64,000 bases of DNA, taken from assembly GCF_036227565.1 (NCBI RefSeq), contig NZ_CP109460.1:4526001-4590000 (forward strand), read 5' to 3'. Below the pieces are notes generated by a model that did no database searches, was not told where the DNA came from, and saw only the letters and a list, made by a program, of their open reading frames with translations. Both the position numbers and the translations under genes were made by a program. Of this stretch, positions 55,914 through 64,000 are shown piece by piece (position 1 is the first letter of the stretch; each line of letters starts with the position of its first letter). The stretch is from Streptomyces sp. NBC_01454 (lineage in GTDB: Bacteria; Actinomycetota; Actinomycetes; Streptomycetales; Streptomycetaceae).

Positions 55914-57858
55914 TGATGGCCTCCTTAAAGACCTCCGCAAGCTGCTCGGCCTTGAACGGCATTCCGCTGACCTGGGTGTGCGAGCGCGCGTCCACGAGGT
56001 ACTTGGCGCGCAACAGGGTGGCGAGCTGTCCGAGGTTCATCTCCGGCACGATCACCTTGTCGTAACGCGCCAGGACCTCGCCCAGATTCCGCGGGAAGGG
56101 GTTGAGGTGGCGCAGATGGGCCTGCGCGATGCGCTCTCCGGCGCCCCGGACGCGGCGGACCGCCGCGGTGATCGGGCCGTAGGTCGAACCCCAGCCCAGG
56201 ACCAGGGTCCGCGCGCCCCGGCCGCTGTCGTCGGCGGGGTCGTCGACCGCCAGGTCCGGGACCTCGACGCCGTCGACCTTCGCCTGACGGGTGCGCACCA
56301 TGAAGTCGTGGTTGGCGGGGTCGTAGGAGATGTTGCCGGTGCCGTCCTGCTTCTCGATGCCGCCGATGCGGTGTTCCAGGCCCGGCGTGCCCGGCACGGC
56401 CCAGGGGCGGGCCAGCGTCTGCTCGTCGCGCTTGAACGGCCAGAAGACCTCGGTGCCGTCCGCCAGCTGATGGTTGGGGCCGGACGCGAACTGCACGCGC
56501 AGATCGGGAAGTTCGTCGACATCGGGGATCCGCCACGGCTCGGAACCGTTGGCCAGATAGCCGTCGGAGAGCAGGAAGACGGGGGTGCGGTAGGTCAGCG
56601 CGATGCGGGCCGCGTCCAGCGCCGCGTCGAAGCAGTCGGCGGGAGTCCTGGGCGCCACGATCGGCACCGGCGCCTCGCCGTTGCGGCCGTACATCGCCTG
56701 GAGCAGATCGGCCTGCTCGGTCTTGGTGGGCAGGCCCGTCGAGGGCCCGCCGCGCTGGATGTCCACGATCAGCAGCGGCAGCTCCAGACTGACCGCCAGA
56801 CCGATGGTCTCCGACTTCAGCGCCACACCGGGGCCGGAGGTGGTCGTCACCGCCAGCGCACCGCCGAACGCCGCGCCCAGCGCCGCGCCGATCCCGGCGA
56901 TCTCGTCCTCCGCCTGGAACGTGCGCACACCGAAGTTCTTGTGCTTGGACAGCTCGTGCAGGATGTCCGAGGCCGGGGTGATGGGGTACGAGCCCAGATA
57001 CAGCGGCAGGTCCGCCTGCCGGCCCGCCGCGATCAGCCCGTAGGACAGCGCGAGATTGCCGGAGATATTGCGGTAGGTGCCGGTGGGAAAGGCCTTCGTC
57101 GCCGGTGCGACCTCGTAGGAGACGGCGAAGTCCTCCGTCGTCTCACCGAAATTCCAGCCGGCCCGGAACGCGGTGACATTCGCCTCCGCGATATCCGGCT
57201 TCTTCGCGAACTTCGCCCGCAGGAACTTCTCGGTCCCCTCGGTCGGCCGGTGATACATCCACGACAGCAGACCCAGCGCGAACATGTTCTTGCTGCGCTC
57301 GGCCTCCTTGCGGGAGAGCCCGAACTCCTTGAGCGCCTCGATCGTCAGCGTGGTCAGCGGCACCGGATGGACGTTGTAGGCCTCCAGCGAGCCGTCCTCC
57401 AGCGGACTGGTCGCATAGCCGACCTTCGCCATCGGGCGCTTGGTGAATTCATCGGTGTTCACGATGATGTCCGCACCCCGCGGCACATCCCCGATATTCG
57501 CCTTCAGCGCCGCCGGATTCATCGCGACCAGGACATTCGGCGCGTCACCGGGCGTGAGGATGTCATGGTCGGCGAAGTGCAGCTGAAAGCTGGAGACGCC
57601 CGGCAGGGTCCCGGCAGGGGCCCGGATCTCGGCGGGGAAATTCGGCAGCGTCGACAGGTCGTTGCCGAACGACGCCGTCTCGGAGGTGAACCGGTCGCCG
57701 GTGAGCTGCATACCGTCACCGGAGTCACCCGCGAACCGGATGATCACCCGGTCCAGGCGCCGGACTTCCTTGCCTTCCCCGCCGGCGCCGGATGCGCGCT
57801 GTTCCCCGACAAGCGCTGCATCGGTCTGCTCTGCTGGGCTACTGACCTGGCTGGTCAC
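55906..57858 (-). CDS. korA: 2-oxoacid:ferredoxin oxidoreductase subunit alpha (gamma-alpha fusion)
   Basis: A 650-residue subunit in which the gamma domain (about 30-220, DRVIIRFAGDSGDGMQLTGD) is fused before the alpha domain (about 245-650, with LGSYPITPASDILHELSKHK). The fusion is typical of the actinobacterial KorA, which is oxygen-tolerant in mycobacteria. Other landmarks are EDEIAGIGAALGAAFGGALA and GGPSTGLPTKTEQADLLQ. GTG 57858 is chosen because GGGAGG lies about 9 nt upstream; the frame to 57945 is unsupported. An iron-box-like inverted repeat lies about 100 bp upstream. Confidence 0.93.
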
Positions 57859-57955
57859 TGCTTCGGACCTCCCTCGAGGGGTGCGGCGTCCCCGCCGGAG
57901 GCAGGGCTCGGGACGTGTCGTACCGACCGGTTGTCCCCTCACCATCGTACGGGGG

Positions 57956-57973
57956 TAAGGGTGGCCTTCCTTA
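57956..57973. promoter_or_regulatory. inverted repeat upstream of korAB, weakly iron-box-like
   Basis: TAAGG, 8 nt, CCTTA. The 19 bases from 57956 match the DmdR/IdeR iron-box consensus at about 12 positions, a weak fit. It lies 98 bp upstream of korA. Confidence 0.3.
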
Positions 57974-58153
57974 GGGCGATCGCATGCTGGACGTCGGCGT
58001 GAGACACCGATCTGGTGTGTTTTGTCATGAAATCACCGCCCCCGCGACCCCCTCGCCCATGACGCTCCGGACTCCGCCATTGGTTCTACTACCAAAGTCC
58101 TGGATCCCGGCGGAAAACGCCTCGGGCCACCTCTCTGACAGGGTGTCAGACGG

Positions 58154-58825
58154 TCAGGAGTTGAGGTAGGTGAGCACCGCGAGCACCCGACGGTGATCCC
58201 CGTCACTCTGCGACAGGCCCAGCTTCAGGAAGATGTTGCTGACGTGCTTCTCGACCGCGCCCGCGCTGACCACCAGCTGCCGGGCGACCGCGGAGTTCGT
58301 CCGCCCCTCGGCCATCAGGCCCAGGACCTCCCGCTCCCGGGGCGTCAGATGCGCCAGCACGTCCTGCTTGCGGCTGCGGCCCAGCAGCTGCGCCACCACC
58401 TCCGGGTCCAGCGCGGTCCCGCCCCCGGCGACCCGGACCACCGCGTCGACGAACTCCCGCACGTCGGCCACCCGGTCCTTGAGCAGATAGCCGATGCCCC
58501 GGCTGGAGCCGGCCAGCAGCTCCGTGGCGTACTGCTCCTCGACGTACTGCGAGAGCACCAGCACCCCCAGGCCGGGGTGGTCCCGGCGCAGCCGGATCGC
58601 GGCCCGCACCCCTTCGTCGGTGTGCGTCGGCGGCATCCGGACGTCCGCCACCACCACGTCCGGCAGCGCGCCCCCGTCCGCCAGCTCCCCGATCACCTCG
58701 ATCAGCGCCTCGGCGTCCGCCACGCCCGCCACGACCTCGTGCCCCCGGTCGGTGAGCAGCCGGGTCAGGCCCTCCCGCAGCAGCACCGAATCCTCGGCGA
58801 TGACCACCCGCACCTTGTCCTCCAC
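58154..58825 (-). CDS. NarL/FixJ-type response regulator
   Basis: A 223-residue two-component regulator. The receiver domain (1-125) has the acidic pair E11/D12, phospho-acceptor Asp61 in [10 protein letters not shown] and Lys in YLLKDRV. The LuxR-type helix-turn-helix fills the end, with [20 protein letters not shown] and [20 protein letters not shown] 58825 has a GGGGGAA site about 8 nt upstream. Two paralogous sensor kinases lie upstream in the same direction, so one or both may phosphorylate it. Targets are unknown. Confidence 0.93.
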   Translation of the reverse strand: MEDKVRVVIAEDSVLLREGLTRLLTDRGHEVVAGVADAEALIEVIGELADGGALPDVVVADVRMPPTHTDEGVRAAIRLRRDHPGLGVLVLSQYVEEQYATELLAGSSRGIGYLLKDRVADVREFVDAVVRVAGGGTALDPEVVAQLLGRSRKQDVLAHLTPREREVLGLMAEGRTNSAVARQLVVSAGAVEKHVSNIFLKLGLSQSDGDHRRVLAVLTYLNS

Positions 58826-58964
58826 GGCTCAGATTCCCCCATGCCCTCAGCGCATCCCGCTCTGCCGCCTCCAGCATCCCAGCATCCGGACGGGGGCGTG
58901 GCGGGGAAGGGGGATCAGCGGCGGCGACGGCGGGGCACCGGCCCGGGAGCCGCCGGCCCGGGGG

Positions 58965-60293
58965 TCACCCGCGCCACGGCAGCTCGGCGGTGATCCGGGT
59001 CGGGCCGCCGTCCGGGGAGTCCACGATCAGCACGCCGTCGACGGACTCCAGGCGCTCGGCGAGGCCCGCCAGACCCGTGCCGGCACCCGTGTGCGCACCG
59101 CCCCGGCCGTCGTCCGCGACCAGCACCATCAGCCGGTCCTCGGTGCGCCAGACGTCCAGCGTCGCGCGGTCGGCCCGGGAGTGCTTGGAGACGTTCTGCA
59201 GCAGCTCGGAGGCGGTGAAGTAGGCGATGCCCTCGATCGCCGCGGCCGGCCGGCGCATGGGCTCGACGCCCACCGTGACCGGCACCGTGCAGCGCGCGGC
59301 GAGCGCCGACAGCGCCGGCCCGAGCCCGCGGTCGGTGAGGATCGCCGGGTGGATGCCGCGGGCCAGGTCCCGCAGCTCCTGGAGCGCGATCTTCACCTCG
59401 CCGTGCGCCTCGTCCACCATCTTCGCGGCGGCCTGCGGGTCCTCGGCCAGCTTCTCCCTGGCCAGGCCCAGGTCCATGGCGAGCGAGACCAGCCGGGCCT
59501 GGGCGCCGTCGTGCAGATCACGCTCGATGCGGCGCAGGTCGGCCGCCGCGGTGTCCACCACCACCCCGCGGTCCGACTCCAGCTCCACGACCCGGGTGGC
59601 GAGGGAGGAGGGCCCCAGCAGGCCCTGCACCATGACCCGGTCCACCTGGGTCAGCCCGCGGATCACCCACGGCCCGGCCAGCACCATCAGCAGCCCGATC
59701 CCGCCGGTGACGACGATCTCCGCCGGGCCGTCCAGAGTGAAGCCCGGGCCGCTGCCGTCCCCCCACAGCCGGATGTCCGGCTGGTCGACGTACGCGGGGA
59801 AGGCCCACCGCAGCAGCGGGTAGGCCAGCAGCGCCCACCCGACGGACCAGAACGTCAGCGAGCAGGCGAAGGAGAACACCGCCCACGGGAAGTGCACCAG
59901 GCCGTAGACGACGTGCCGCCAGGACGCCCCGCTCTTCAGCACCGCCCCGACCCACCCCAGCAGCCCTGGCTTGGCGGCCCGGACGGGACCCGGATCGGCG
60001 ACGTCCAGCCCCAGCAGGGCACGGGCCCGGGCACGCTCCAGGGCGCCGAGACCGCGGGCGCCGGCGAGACCCCCGGCCAGCACCGGGATGCCCAGGAACG
60101 TCACCAGCAGCCCGGCGCCCAGGGAGACCACCGTCACCGTGTAGGTGAACATCACCATGGCCATCGGGAGGTTGAGGAAGAGGTACAGGGTCTCCCGCCA
60201 GGTGCGCCCGGAGAACAGGGCGCGCAGCCCCACGGGCACACGGGAGCCGCGGTGCTGCGGTGCGTATGCGGAATCCATCGTCTCGTCGTCCAT
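58965..60293 (-). CDS. sensor histidine kinase with putative-sensor domain (first copy)
   Basis: A 442-residue membrane kinase. Residues 20-215 form a sensor domain with several helices, of the kind called putative sensor in actinobacterial kinases (SGRTWRETLYLFLNLPMAMV). The HisKA_3 dimerisation helix has the phospho-acceptor His261 in RRIERDLHDGAQARL. The ATPase domain follows with ELLQNVSKHSRA (N box) and LVADDGRGG (G1 box). Start 60293 or ATG 60278 are both possible. It is about 60% alike by eye to the next kinase over the catalytic half. Confidence 0.9.
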   Translation of the reverse strand: MDDETMDSAYAPQHRGSRVPVGLRALFSGRTWRETLYLFLNLPMAMVMFTYTVTVVSLGAGLLVTFLGIPVLAGGLAGARGLGALERARARALLGLDVADPGPVRAAKPGLLGWVGAVLKSGASWRHVVYGLVHFPWAVFSFACSLTFWSVGWALLAYPLLRWAFPAYVDQPDIRLWGDGSGPGFTLDGPAEIVVTGGIGLLMVLAGPWVIRGLTQVDRVMVQGLLGPSSLATRVVELESDRGVVVDTAAADLRRIERDLHDGAQARLVSLAMDLGLAREKLAEDPQAAAKMVDEAHGEVKIALQELRDLARGIHPAILTDRGLGPALSALAARCTVPVTVGVEPMRRPAAAIEGIAYFTASELLQNVSKHSRADRATLDVWRTEDRLMVLVADDGRGGAHTGAGTGLAGLAERLESVDGVLIVDSPDGGPTRITAELPWRG

Positions 60294-60478
60294 TTCTGCC
60301 GGTTGCGGTGCTGCCCGCGGCCGCGGCCGCTGCCCTGTCGACGCCGTGCCCGCTCACCGGCCGTGCGTCCTTCTCCGTCCCCCCAAGGGTCCGCGCCCGG
60401 CGCCCGCCGCACCATGAGGGCCTTCGCAGTCTTCGCCGGGGGTTTTCCCCACCCCGGGAGGCGTCCGGAAGACCGCCC

Positions 60479-61741
60479 TCAGCGGTCCGTCGAGGCCGCC
60501 CCGGGTTCCGTCCGCGCCCGCCACGGCAGCTCCGCCGTCACCCGCGTGGGACCGCCCACCGGCGAGTCCAGTACGAGCAGCCCGTCCACCGACCCCAGCC
60601 GCCCGGCGAGCCCGGCCATCCCGCTGCCGCCGTCCAGCCGCGCCCCGCCCCGCCCGTCGTCCGACACCAGGATCAGCAGCCGGTCGCCCGCCCCTCGCCC
60701 GCCACCGCCCCGGTCCGAGGGCCCTGCGGGCCCGCCCCCCTCGACCCGCCACACCTCGACCGACGCCCGCCGCGCCGCACTGTGCTTGGAGACGTTCTGC
60801 AGCAGCTCCGAGACGGTGAAGTAGGCGATGCCCTCGATGGCGGGCGCGGGCCGCTCGGCCAGGTCCACCGAGGTGGTCACCGGCACCGTGCAGCGCCCGG
60901 CCAGCGAGGTCAGCGCGGGCCCCAGCCCGCGGTCGGTGAGGATCGCCGGGTGGATGCCGCGGGCCAGGTCCCGCAGCTCCTGGAGGGCGAGCTTCACCTC
61001 GCCGTGCGCCTCGTCCACCATCGCCGCCGCCGCGCGCGGGTCCTCCAGCAGCTTCTCCTTGGCCAGCCCGAGCCCCATCGCGAGGGCCACCAGCCGGGCC
61101 TGCGCGCCGTCGTGCAGATCCCGTTCGATGCGCCGCAGATCGGCGGCCGCGGTGTCGGTGACCGTCACCCGGTCCGACTCCAGCTCGGCGATCCGCCGCT
61201 CCAGCTCGTCGGAGGGCGAGAGCAGCCCGCGCACCATCGCCCGGTCCACGTCGGACAGCCACCGCACCACCCACGGCAGCACCGGCCACCCCACGACGAG
61301 CAGCACGAGGACGACCGTGAAGGTGAGCAGGACCCACGGCAGCCGGACGAAGGCGAACAGCGCGTGCCGCCAGGCGACCGGATCCGTCAGACACGTCCAC
61401 AGCCACGGGAAGAACCCCGGCTCCCGTGGCCGCAGCCGGCTCGGCTCCGCGACCCGTAGCCCCAGCAGGGCCGCCGCCCGGGCGCGCTCCAGCCGCCCGT
61501 ACTGCCGGCACGCCAGCAGCCCCGTCGCCAGCAGTGGCAGCCCGATCACGGTGACGGACAGCCCGATGCCCAGCGTGAGCCACACCAGCACCACCACGAA
61601 CGCCGCCAGCCCCAGCGGGAAGTTGGCCAGGAGAAAGGCGATCTCCCGCCACATCAGGCCACTGAGCAGCGTGCGGGGCGGTGGAGGCGGGGCGCCGTCG
61701 GGGGCGTCAGCAGCGGCACGGGACCGGGATCTTTCCGTCAT
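60479..61741 (-). CDS. sensor histidine kinase with putative-sensor domain (second copy)
   Basis: A 420-residue paralogue of the preceding kinase with the same layout: Pro-rich N-terminus, membrane sensor (SGLMWREIAFLLANFPLGLA), His210 in RRIERDLHDGAQARL, and ELLQNVSKHS plus LVSDDGRGG in the ATPase domain. It carries an extra Gly-rich insert (GGGPAGPSDRGGGGRGAGD) before the G1 box. ATG 61741 gives MTERSRSR; a CAGGCT box sits 6 nt upstream. It probably arose by tandem duplication. Confidence 0.88.
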   Translation of the reverse strand: MTERSRSRAAADAPDGAPPPPPRTLLSGLMWREIAFLLANFPLGLAAFVVVLVWLTLGIGLSVTVIGLPLLATGLLACRQYGRLERARAAALLGLRVAEPSRLRPREPGFFPWLWTCLTDPVAWRHALFAFVRLPWVLLTFTVVLVLLVVGWPVLPWVVRWLSDVDRAMVRGLLSPSDELERRIAELESDRVTVTDTAAADLRRIERDLHDGAQARLVALAMGLGLAKEKLLEDPRAAAAMVDEAHGEVKLALQELRDLARGIHPAILTDRGLGPALTSLAGRCTVPVTTSVDLAERPAPAIEGIAYFTVSELLQNVSKHSAARRASVEVWRVEGGGPAGPSDRGGGGRGAGDRLLILVSDDGRGGARLDGGSGMAGLAGRLGSVDGLLVLDSPVGGPTRVTAELPWRARTEPGAASTDR

Positions 61742-61912
61742 GGGCCCAGCCTGCCCGGCCGCGCCGCCCGGTGCCATGGGGTGCAGGGGGTGGCCGGTGG
61801 TGGGGTTTTCCGCACCCTGTCCCGGTTCGTCGGCAGCCCGTCGTGCGGGGCGGGCCGGTCCGCCGTATTCCGTGCCGGCCGGGCCGTCCCGGCCGGGCCG
61901 TATCGTGGCAGG

Positions 61913-61984
61913 ATGACGGGCGGTGCGCGTGCGCCCGGAGTGAGCCCCACTGACAGCAACACAGGGACCGCGTCGGCATGGTGA
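61913..61984 (+). CDS. possible 23-residue leaderless upstream ORF coupled to eccD
   Basis: ATG 61913 lies 6 nt after TATCGT (61901-61906), the leaderless pattern. The frame (MTGGARAPGVSPTDSNTGTA and three more residues) ends with TGA at 61982-61984, overlapping the eccD ATG at 61978. It could be a translational coupling device. The alternative is that eccD starts elsewhere and this is chance. Confidence 0.35.
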   Translation: MTGGARAPGVSPTDSNTGTASAW

Positions 61985-63321
61985 GTGTGAGTACGGGGAG
62001 GGGTTCGGGGGCCGTGTCGGGTACCTCCCTCAGCCGGGTGACCCTGGTGGGCGAGCGGCGGCGGGTCGATCTCGTGCTCCCCGCCCAGGAGTCCCTCGGC
62101 GTGCTGTTGCCGGAGGTCCTGCGGCTGCTCGGCGACCGGCCGGGCCAAGAACCGCCGGCGCGGCGGCTGATGGCCGCGGACGGGTCGGTGCTGTCGCACG
62201 ACGACTCCCTCGCCTCGGCGAAGGTGCCCGACGGGGCCGAGCTGCGGCTCGTACCGGAACACGGGACACCGGCGGCCGCACACGACGCGACGGACGAGGT
62301 CGCCGACGAACTGCGGGTGCGCGGCCGGCGCTGGGGCGCGTGGAGCCGGACGTGGACGGCCGGTGCCGCGAGTGTGCTGCTGGCCGTCATCGCCGGTACG
62401 GCGGCGGCGAGTTGGTACGGACCCGGTGCCGCCGCGCTCTGGCTCGGGATCGCCGGCGCACTGGCCGCGGCCCTCGGCGCCTGCTGCGCGGGGCTCGGCC
62501 GGCGGCCGCTGCACACCGCGCTCCTGCTGCTGGGCGGCGCGCTCGGCGTGCTCGCCTCGTGGCAGGCCTCCCCGGCCGGCGCGGCACGGCTGGCGGCCGT
62601 CGGACTGACCGTCGCGGCCGTGCTCGCGCTGCTCGGGGTCTGCACGGGGCTGGGCCGCGGCGGACTCGTCGGCGCGGCGGCGGTCGCCTGCGCGGTGGGC
62701 GCCTGGGAGGCCGGGCTGGCGCTGACCGGTGTGGCACGTACGGGAGTTGTGCTCGGCGCGCTCTCGGTGCTCGTGCTGGGGTATCTGCCCCGGCTGGCGC
62801 TGCGGGCGGCGGGGCTGACCCGGCTCGACGACCGGCACTCCGGCGGTGCGCCGGTGAGCCGTCACCAGGTGGCGACCGCCCTGGGCGCGACCCATCGCGG
62901 GCTCGCGCCGGCCACCGTCGCCGTGGCGGTCTGCGCGGGAGCGGCGGGCGTGCTGGCCGCGGGTGCGGGGGACGGCTGGTCGGCCGCCGCCGCGGCCCTG
63001 TTGTGCGGGGTCACGCTGTCGCGTGCGCGGGCCTATCCCCTGGCGGTCGAGGTCCTCGCCCTGCTGGCGGCCGGTACGGCGATCGGGGTGTGCCTGACGC
63101 TGCGGTGGGCGGCCGGTTCGGGGGATCCGGCGGGCGCGCTGGCCGTGTTGTGCGTGCTGGCGGTACTGCCGCTCGGGGCGCTCGCGCCGCGGTTGCCGGA
63201 GCACGTACGGGCCCGGCTGCGCCGGCTGTTGAATCTCGTCGAGTCGGTCGGTGTGGTGGCGCTGATCCCGGTGGCCCTCGGGGCGTTCGGGGTCTACAGC
63301 GGGCTGCTGCACACGTTCTGA
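61978..63321 (+). CDS. eccD: type VII secretion integral membrane protein EccD
   Basis: A 447-residue EccD-type protein. Residues 18-93 form a ubiquitin-like (YukD) domain (SRVTLVGERRRVDLVLPAQE, RRLMAADGSVLSHDDSLASA). It is followed after a linker by about eleven transmembrane helices. EccD is a core part of the ESX/type VII secretion channel. ATG 61978 is used; GTG 61981 and 61987 are alternatives. The following gene encodes a Pro-rich protein of the kind found in ESX loci, and the rest of the locus lies beyond the window edge. Confidence 0.88.
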   Translation: MVSVSTGRGSGAVSGTSLSRVTLVGERRRVDLVLPAQESLGVLLPEVLRLLGDRPGQEPPARRLMAADGSVLSHDDSLASAKVPDGAELRLVPEHGTPAAAHDATDEVADELRVRGRRWGAWSRTWTAGAASVLLAVIAGTAAASWYGPGAAALWLGIAGALAAALGACCAGLGRRPLHTALLLLGGALGVLASWQASPAGAARLAAVGLTVAAVLALLGVCTGLGRGGLVGAAAVACAVGAWEAGLALTGVARTGVVLGALSVLVLGYLPRLALRAAGLTRLDDRHSGGAPVSRHQVATALGATHRGLAPATVAVAVCAGAAGVLAAGAGDGWSAAAAALLCGVTLSRARAYPLAVEVLALLAAGTAIGVCLTLRWAAGSGDPAGALAVLCVLAVLPLGALAPRLPEHVRARLRRLLNLVESVGVVALIPVALGAFGVYSGLLHTF

Positions 63322-63340
63322 GCCGGAGGCGGAGACGGAC

Positions 63341-64000
63341 ATGGCAGCGGAGGGACCAGTGGCGGCGGACGGGCCGGCGGGGAACGACGCGCAGTACGAG
63401 CTGCTGCGTGAGCAGGGTGGGGGAGCGATGACGCCGGGGCACGCGGGCGATGCCGGATCCGGACCCGGAGCCGGACCCGTATCCGGAGCCGCCTTCGTCG
63501 AGGCGAATGTGTGGGACATCCCCACGACCTCGATGGCGGAGCCGGCCGCGACCGGGGGGACGGCCGGGCCGCCCGCGGGGGCCATGCCGCCGACCGCCCA
63601 TGCGGCCGCGCCCCGACCCGGCAGCGCGCCGCACCCACCGGTTCCTCCCTCCTTTCCCTCCTTTCCCTCCGCTTCCTCCTCTTCCTCCCATGCGCCGGGC
63701 CCTTCCGCGTATCCGCCCGCGCCTTTCGCGTATCCGCCGGCTCCCTCCGCGTATCCGCCCGTGCCTTCCGTCCCGCCGCAGGCGCCCGCGGCCGCTGCCC
63801 CCGCTGTCCCCGTTGCCCCCGTTGCCCCCGGGGCGGCTCCCCACCCGGCGCCGCCCCCGGAGGCCGCCGCGCCCGGTGCAGCCCCCGTGCACACGCCGAC
63901 TCCCGTGCACACGCCGACTCCCGTGCACGCACCCACTCCCGTGCACGCACCCGCTCCCGTCCGCGGGACCTCCCCGGTGCGGAGGTCCGGGCCCACCCCC
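63341..64000 (+). CDS. Pro/Ala-rich N-terminus of a T7SS-associated protein (truncated by window)
   Basis: ATG 63341 opens a frame with no stop to the window edge (220 codons). It has GGAGG just upstream (63325-63332 region). The first 60 residues are mixed (AQYELLREQGG, VEANVWDIPTTS). From about residue 90 it is low complexity, with repeated AYPPAP units (three at about 120-140) and four VHxPxP units (VHTPTPVHTPTPVHAPTP, about 195-212). In ESX loci such Pro-rich regions often precede a MinD/ParA-like ATPase or secreted protein; which one cannot be seen. The antisense frame is an artefact. Confidence 0.75.
   Translation, partial: MAAEGPVAADGPAGNDAQYELLREQGGGAMTPGHAGDAGSGPGAGPVSGAAFVEANVWDIPTTSMAEPAATGGTAGPPAGAMPPTAHAAAPRPGSAPHPPVPPSFPSFPSASSSSSHAPGPSAYPPAPFAYPPAPSAYPPVPSVPPQAPAAAAPAVPVAPVAPGAAPHPAPPPEAAAPGAAPVHTPTPVHTPTPVHAPTPVHAPAPVRGTSPVRRSGPTP

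Noticed and set aside
61738..63996. 752-codon minus-strand frame over eccD and the Pro-rich gene
   Set aside because: Gly/Ala-rich antisense shadow; the plus-strand EccD is clear.

Overview
The window is a high-GC actinobacterial chromosome segment, almost certainly Streptomyces. The signs are third-position G/C saturation, frequent GTG and TTG starts, Streptomyces-type -10 hexamers (TAGGCT, TACGCT), and the gene set itself: futalosine-route menaquinone genes interleaved with a 14-gene NADH dehydrogenase operon. No rRNA, tRNA, IS element, prophage or CRISPR array was seen. The reading is of a conserved core region with a few lineage-specific insertions.

Layout. (1) 1-7560: late and early menaquinone genes: UbiD-type decarboxylase, UbiA-type prenyltransferase (mqnP), UbiX-type flavin prenyltransferase and mqnE. 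Among them lie a DUF4870 protein, a rhomboid protease, a 44-residue basic protein, an Lrp/AsnC regulator with a palindromic operator, and a GNAT enzyme. (2) 7675-16160: a DUF4229 protein; a DAACS-family transporter preceded by a cysteine-rich leader peptide and hairpins, which looks like a cysteine attenuator; a frameshifted alpha/beta-hydrolase pseudogene; a TetR regulator; a FadD15-like acyl-CoA ligase; two tiny cysteine-rich proteins; a 1.2-kb gene-poor stretch; and a cold-shock protein with a structured leader. (3) 16410-23572: mqnA, a PASTA-less Ser/Thr kinase, mqnC, a degenerate amidohydrolase-like protein, menG and a menJ-like reductase. (4) 23735-26256: an AhpD-like protein, a secreted RelA/SpoT-like pyrophosphokinase homologue and an NlpC/P60 hydrolase. 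(5) 26742-43257: the complete nuoA-N operon with a Rex-operator-like site just after its -10 box. (6) 43345-50038: a lipoprotein, a GPP34-fahA pair, an ATP-grasp/flavoprotein pair and the long-chain polyprenyl diphosphate synthase. (7) 50288-57858: a LolA-like protein with an ABC exporter, RarD, and korB-korA. (8) 58154-64000: a NarL-type response regulator with two paralogous sensor kinases, then the edge of a type VII secretion locus (eccD and a truncated Pro-rich protein).

How the parts fit. mqnA, mqnE, mqnC, the UbiD/UbiX/UbiA-type enzymes, the polyprenyl synthase, menG and the menJ-like reductase supply most steps from chorismate to partly reduced menaquinone, and NuoA-N uses that quinone. 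mqnB and mqnD are not in the window. Several quinone genes have a TANNNT-like box 6-8 nt before the start codon, the pattern of leaderless mRNAs. korAB would give reduced ferredoxin. The quinone/respiration theme therefore dominates the window, with redox control (Rex) predicted at nuo.
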